Below, one piece after another: positions 13,013 to 16,290 of a DNA stretch of 16,290 nucleotides; position 1 is the stretch's first letter, and the number at the start of each line of letters is the position of its first letter. The DNA is from Candidatus Aminicenantota bacterium (GTDB taxonomy: Bacteria > Acidobacteriota > UBA4820 > DSQY01), in NCBI GenBank assembly GCA_027365515.1, contig DAHXMK010000284.1, positions 1 to 16,290 on the forward strand, read 5' to 3'. A program made the translations under genes and the position numbers. The notes under the pieces were generated by a model that was not told where the DNA came from, searched no databases, and saw nothing but the letters and a program-made list of their open reading frames with translations.

Positions 13013-14985
13013 TAATGATGCGGATTAAGAATGCAATAGATCACCATGCTGCCTTGCGCGCTTTGTGGCGATCAAAAATAGTCCTGATAGTTGCCCTAGT
13101 TGCGTCTCAGTTTGCAATATGGGCAGCCCAACCGAAGAATTCCGTTCTCATTATAACCCTGGACACGACAAGAGCCGACAGGCTCGGAGTTTACGGAAAC
13201 AGGAACGGTCTCACGCCATCGCTGGATATGTTGGCATCGAAATGCACGGTCTTTGAGCACTGCTACGCAGCCATTCCACAAACGTTTCCGTCGCATTTGA
13301 CAATCTTTTCCGGATGGGATCCTGACCATCATGGTGTCAGGAAGAATATGGAAACCTTCGTCCCGCCAAAGGTTCCACTTCTGGCAGAAGAGTTTGAGAA
13401 ACAAGGCTATGCAACTGGCGCATTTGTCTCGTCCATGGTCCTTCTGGGAAACTTTGGCTTAGGGCGTGGTTTTGAAACCTATGATTCTGACTTCTATGAC
13501 CCCAAACTACACGGAGCCGAAGAGCGTCCAGCGGCAGAGACCTGCTCGCATGCATGGCACTGGATTAAAGAGCAGAAAGCTCCTTGGTTTTGCTGGATAC
13601 ACCTGTACGATCCGCACTTTCCATATAACCCACCTCCGCCATATTCCTTGCGTTACAAGACCGATCCTTATGACGGAGAAGTGGCTTATATGGATGCTGC
13701 GCTAGGCGGACTTTTTGCCAGACTGCAACAGATTGGGCTCTTGGCTAATACCCTTATCGTTGTCTGTGGCGATCATGGCGAATCGCTTGGAGAGCACGGA
13801 GAGGACACCCACTCTATTTTCCTTTATGATGCCACTACGCGTGTTCCATTCTTAGTGCATCTTCCTGATCAAGAACATGGGCAGAAGGTGAGAGAGACGG
13901 TGGGGTTGGTTGATATAGCGCCGACGATACGAGATATTCTGGGATTTGAGCCAATTTCAGGCAGTGATGGTGTTTCTCTGAGGCCTCTTCTGGAAGGACA
14001 AAAGATGCCTAGTCATACCGTTTATATTGAAAGCCTTGAGCCGTTGTACAGCTTTGGCTGGGCGCCGCTCTTTGCGCTGGTGGACGGTCGCTTCAAATTC
14101 ATCCTTGCCCCAAGGCCAGAGTTCTATGATGTGATGAAAGATCCAAGAGAGCTAGACAATCTGTACACACCTAAGCTGGATCGCGCAAATCAAATGAAAA
14201 AGGTGCTCCAGTCTCGCCTCAAAGCCGCCAAGCCCCTTGAAGGGGGGAAAATCCGGCTCGATTCCGAAGAAATGCGAAGCCTGCAAAGCCTAGGTTATAT
14301 TTCAGGAACAACCGGCGTCGGAGGTGCTACATATCGCGACCCGAAGGATGGGACTGAAGTCATGAAACTGCATATGAAAGCTATGGGATTTTTTACGGCT
14401 GGGAAATTTGAGCAGGCAGCCGTTGTATTTGGGGAGATAATGCAGAAAGACCCCAAGAATCCTCTCAACCTCTATTGCTTGGCGCGCTGTTACGAGAAGA
14501 AAGAACCAGCCAAGTCAATTGCTTTCTATAAGCGCTCGCTCTCTGTAAGGCCTGACTTTCCACAGGCGTATAGTCGACTCCTTTTGATGTACCTAAGCCA
14601 TGATATGCCCCAAGATGGTTATGCTCTGGGTAAGGTGGCAATCACGGAGGTCGAAGACTTAGATGGTCTGATCCACGCCCTCACGGCATGGGCGGCGTTG
14701 AAGAGTGGCCATGCAGCAACGGAAGTTCGTTCTATAGTGGCTTCAGCAAAGCGAGGTGGGGAGGGTGAATCGCTTCTATTGCGAGACGAGGCGGCGCTGG
14801 CTTTGCAGGAGGGCGACAAGGAGGCCACGCTAAAGAAGCTGAATGATTTCGCTGAAGTGGCGCCTGCTGAGGACGTGGCGGTTCTGGACAAGGAGCCCCT
14901 CTTCGCCGGCCTGAAGGAGGAGCCCCGTTTCTGGGTTTTGGTCCTGAAAGCTCGCCAACAGATCACCGACCACCGGGAGCATTAG
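13009..14985 (+). CDS. Sulfatase-like (alkaline phosphatase superfamily) membrane-anchored or exported protein with C-terminal TPR-like region, paralogue 2
   Basis: 658 residues from the ATG at 13009, which overlaps the previous stop and has GGAGG at 12998-13002; an in-frame TTG at 12967 is less likely. A longer basic N-terminus precedes a hydrophobic segment (about 23-40), read as a signal anchor or signal peptide. It is colinear with the upstream gene: LDTTRAD (Asp52), QTFPSHLTIFSG (Thr92), PWFCWIHLYDPH (192-203), CGDHGE (253-258), GEHGE, FKFILAPRPE, MRSLQSLGYISG, YRDPKD and TPR-like helices (YKRSLSVRPDFPQAYSRLL). The pair therefore arose by tandem duplication. Threonine again replaces the formylglycine residue. 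The last 200 or so bases are more G+C-rich than the rest of the gene. Substrate unknown; periplasmic modification of envelope lipids or glycans is a guess. Confidence 0.87.
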   Translation: MIMMRIKNAIDHHAALRALWRSKIVLIVALVASQFAIWAAQPKNSVLIITLDTTRADRLGVYGNRNGLTPSLDMLASKCTVFEHCYAAIPQTFPSHLTIFSGWDPDHHGVRKNMETFVPPKVPLLAEEFEKQGYATGAFVSSMVLLGNFGLGRGFETYDSDFYDPKLHGAEERPAAETCSHAWHWIKEQKAPWFCWIHLYDPHFPYNPPPPYSLRYKTDPYDGEVAYMDAALGGLFARLQQIGLLANTLIVVCGDHGESLGEHGEDTHSIFLYDATTRVPFLVHLPDQEHGQKVRETVGLVDIAPTIRDILGFEPISGSDGVSLRPLLEGQKMPSHTVYIESLEPLYSFGWAPLFALVDGRFKFILAPRPEFYDVMKDPRELDNLYTPKLDRANQMKKVLQSRLKAAKPLEGGKIRLDSEEMRSLQSLGYISGTTGVGGATYRDPKDGTEVMKLHMKAMGFFTAGKFEQAAVVFGEIMQKDPKNPLNLYCLARCYEKKEPAKSIAFYKRSLSVRPDFPQAYSRLLLMYLSHDMPQDGYALGKVAITEVEDLDGLIHALTAWAALKSGHAATEVRSIVASAKRGGEGESLLLRDEAALALQEGDKEATLKKLNDFAEVAPAEDVAVLDKEPLFAGLKEEPRFWVLVLKARQQITDHREH

Positions 14986-15031
14986 GCGCCTGAGGCCGCG
15001 TGAGGCGCTAAGATCGAGAGGCCGCTCTCGA
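14986..15031 (+). repeat. Two consecutive inverted repeats after the sulfatase-like pair
   Basis: GCGCCT (14986-14991) pairs with AGGCGC (15003-15008), immediately after the stop codon. TCGAGAG (15014-15020) pairs with CTCTCGA (15025-15031) around a four-base loop. Neither is followed by a T tract, so these may be a Rho-dependent end, an RNA-stabilising 3' structure or chance. The rest of the spacer to 15184 has AATTGGCCG twice (15032-15040 and 15093-15101) and a GCCAAT dyad partner at 15061-15066. Confidence 0.5.
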
Positions 15032-15137
15032 AATTGGCCGCCGCATCAGCTGAGGGTAACGCCAATCAGCTTCGTTGCCTCGATTCCTAACGAATTGGCC
15101 GGCCATGGCATTCGCGCGGCGGCAGTCCATTCCCACC

Positions 15138-15166
15138 TTGCGCCAGAAGCGTTTTGGGCCTAGACT
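15138..15166 (+). promoter_or_regulatory. Possible promoter for the exported protein/folD pair
   Basis: TTGCGC (15138-15143), 17 bases, TAGACT (15161-15166). The arrangement copies the promoter proposed for the DAHP synthase gene (TTGCGC and TAGAAT), again with the -10 about 20 bases before the start codon. Both hexamers are imperfect. Confidence 0.38.
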
Positions 15167-15184
15167 TGAGGCTGGGAGGACGAT

Positions 15185-15808
15185 GTGAACAAGCGCCGTC
15201 TGATCGCTGTTGCCGTCATTCTCCTGACCGCGCTGGCCCTGGCGGGCAGGGAATCGCTGGTGATTCTGGAAAGCTTCACTCCAAACCCGCCCAAGAAAAT
15301 GCCAAAGGGGCTTGAAGTCCAGGGCCTCGGTTACCATCTGCGGAACAGCGACCTGGACGTGACCGTGCAGCCGCTGTTCTTGCCGGAGGCCGCCCAGTAT
15401 TACAAAGAGCACGGCGTCAGCAATCCATTCTATGACATCCCGAAGGAGATGAACTACTTCTTCTTCAAGGTCCGCCTGGAAAATCTTACCAAGAAGGAAA
15501 CGCTGGAATTTCTTCCCACCAACTCCGTGATGGAAAGCTGCATGGCGAAGGACGAGTCAACCGTCTACGAGACCTTCTACAAATTCGAGGACGGCGACGC
15601 GCGCCTCGCGGCGCTAGGGAAGACGCTTTTTATGAAGCCGCTGATGCTCCCTCCGGGGCAGTGGATTGAAAGGCTGCTCTTCTTCGAATACGACGACACG
15701 ATGACGGCACACCGCATGACGCTGATTCTCGCTAACGTGGCCGTCGGGCGCGATCAGTACAACCTGGAGTTTCCTTACCGGGCCAAGTTCACTAGGGAAA
15801 GAAAATGA
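15185..15808 (+). CDS. Exported protein of unknown function (207 residues)
   Basis: I do not recognise a family. The GTG start is fixed by GGGAGGA at 15174-15180; an ATG two bases earlier reads straight into TGA. Residues 5-20 are a hydrophobic signal segment after a basic MNKRR, with no lipobox cysteine, so export to the periplasm or a membrane anchor is likely. The mature part reads as a beta sandwich: YFFFKVRLENLTKKETLEF (92-110), a LPPGQWIERLLFFEYD strand pair and TLILANVAVGRDQYNLEF near the end. This resembles the general style of immunoglobulin-like periplasmic domains, without a specific match. The stop overlaps the folD start (ATGA), so it is co-translated with a cytosolic folate enzyme, an unexpected partner that probably reflects operon economy rather than shared function. 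Confidence 0.78.
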   Translation: MNKRRLIAVAVILLTALALAGRESLVILESFTPNPPKKMPKGLEVQGLGYHLRNSDLDVTVQPLFLPEAAQYYKEHGVSNPFYDIPKEMNYFFFKVRLENLTKKETLEFLPTNSVMESCMAKDESTVYETFYKFEDGDARLAALGKTLFMKPLMLPPGQWIERLLFFEYDDTMTAHRMTLILANVAVGRDQYNLEFPYRAKFTRERK

Positions 15809-16290
15809 CGTCACGAGTACTCGACGGCAAAGCTACGGCCGATGCCATTCTGGCGGAGTTGAAGCAGAAGGCCGACGGGCTGGCGGCATCCGGCAAAAGG
15901 CCGCCGGGCCTCGCGGCGGTGCTGATCGGAGAGAACCCGGCCAGCAAGGTTTACGTCGGATCGAAGGTCAAGGCGTGCGCCAGCCTCGGATACTATTCCG
16001 AGAAGATCGAGAGGCCGGCCTCTGCGACGACGGCAGATGTCCTTGAAATCGTGCGCGGACTCAACGCCAACCAAGCGATTGACGGCATCCTCGTCCAGCT
16101 TCCGCTTCCCGCTCATGTGGACTCGATGGCCGTTCTTTGCGCGGTTGACCCGCTGAAGGACGTTGACGGCTTTCATCCGGTGAACGTCGGGAACCTTGTG
16201 CTGGACAGGCAGGGCTTCGTTCCTTGCACGCCAGCCGGAATCATGGAATTGCTTAAGCGCGGCGGCATTCAGATTAAGGGGAAGCGGGCC
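15805..16290 (+). CDS. folD: Bifunctional methylenetetrahydrofolate dehydrogenase/cyclohydrolase, N-terminal 162 residues (runs off the right edge)
   Basis: Interconverts 5,10-methylene-, methenyl- and 10-formyl-tetrahydrofolate in the cytosol, supplying one-carbon units for purines and formyl-Met. The visible part contains the whole catalytic region. Tyr50 and Lys54 lie in SKVYVGSKVKACASLGY, Gln98 in DGILVQLPLP (93-102) and Asp121 in LKDVDGFHPVNVGNL (117-131), positions that match the family's active-site residues; PCTPAGIMELL (140-150) follows. The C-terminal NAD(P)-binding half lies beyond the window. The ATG overlaps the upstream stop (ATGA), so translation is coupled to the exported-protein gene. 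The start agrees with the usual N-terminus, with DGK at residues 7-9. Confidence 0.95.
   Translation, partial: MTSRVLDGKATADAILAELKQKADGLAASGKRPPGLAAVLIGENPASKVYVGSKVKACASLGYYSEKIERPASATTADVLEIVRGLNANQAIDGILVQLPLPAHVDSMAVLCAVDPLKDVDGFHPVNVGNLVLDRQGFVPCTPAGIMELLKRGGIQIKGKRA

Noticed and set aside
7923..14985. Classical SusC/SusD polysaccharide-utilisation locus with sulfatases
   Set aside because: There is no SusD-like lipoprotein, glycoside hydrolase or regulator, the receptor is Oar-like, and the 'sulfatases' lack the formylglycine residue.

Overview
The window looks like chromosomal DNA of a Gram-negative, G+C-rich bacterium, most plausibly an acidobacterium or a relative. An outer membrane is implied by an MCE/Mla lipid-transport operon and a large TonB-dependent receptor. 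The acidobacterial hint comes from the Oar-like architecture of that receptor (N-terminal carboxypeptidase-regulatory-like domain, then plug and barrel) and from alkaline-phosphatase-superfamily 'sulfatases' with C-terminal TPR-like regions. The lineage is inference; no rRNA gene is present.

Left edge, minus strand: a DAHP synthase (first step of the shikimate pathway) overlaps the start of a second gene whose first 15 codons read as cysteinyl-tRNA synthetase. About 125 bases separate it from a plus-strand operon, with plausible divergent promoters between. That operon runs mlaE (permease), mlaF (ATPase, split by one extra G in a G7 run), an MCE protein with a repeat-rich tail, a UDP-glucuronate 4-epimerase-like enzyme and UDP-glucose dehydrogenase. 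Genes are 1 nt apart or overlap (17, 4 and 4 nt). The products suggest lipid exchange across the envelope together with supply of UDP-glucuronate/UDP-galacturonate for surface glycans or lipid A.

Middle: a small four-helix-bundle (S23/IVP-type) gene is followed by trmB, whose annotated 5' end contains a heptanucleotide tandem repeat, and a 129-residue protein I do not recognise. A 309-base non-coding stretch follows. It holds a good promoter and an unusual leader with three Shine-Dalgarno-like elements and one complementary anti-SD element, leading into the 1005-residue receptor gene, which ends in a strong intrinsic terminator.

Right: two tandem paralogues of a sulfatase-like/TPR protein overlap by 4 nt. 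Both have threonine where true sulfatases have the formylglycine cysteine or serine, so they are probably not classical sulfatases. By eye this part of the window is less G+C-rich than its flanks. After a dyad-rich spacer come an exported protein of unknown function and folD, overlapping by 4 nt; folD runs off the right edge.

I see no rRNA, tRNA, CRISPR array, transposase or integrase. The most interesting items are the anti-SD/SD leader of the receptor, the threonine-type paralogue pair, the mlaF frameshift and the heptamer-flanked four-helix-bundle gene.
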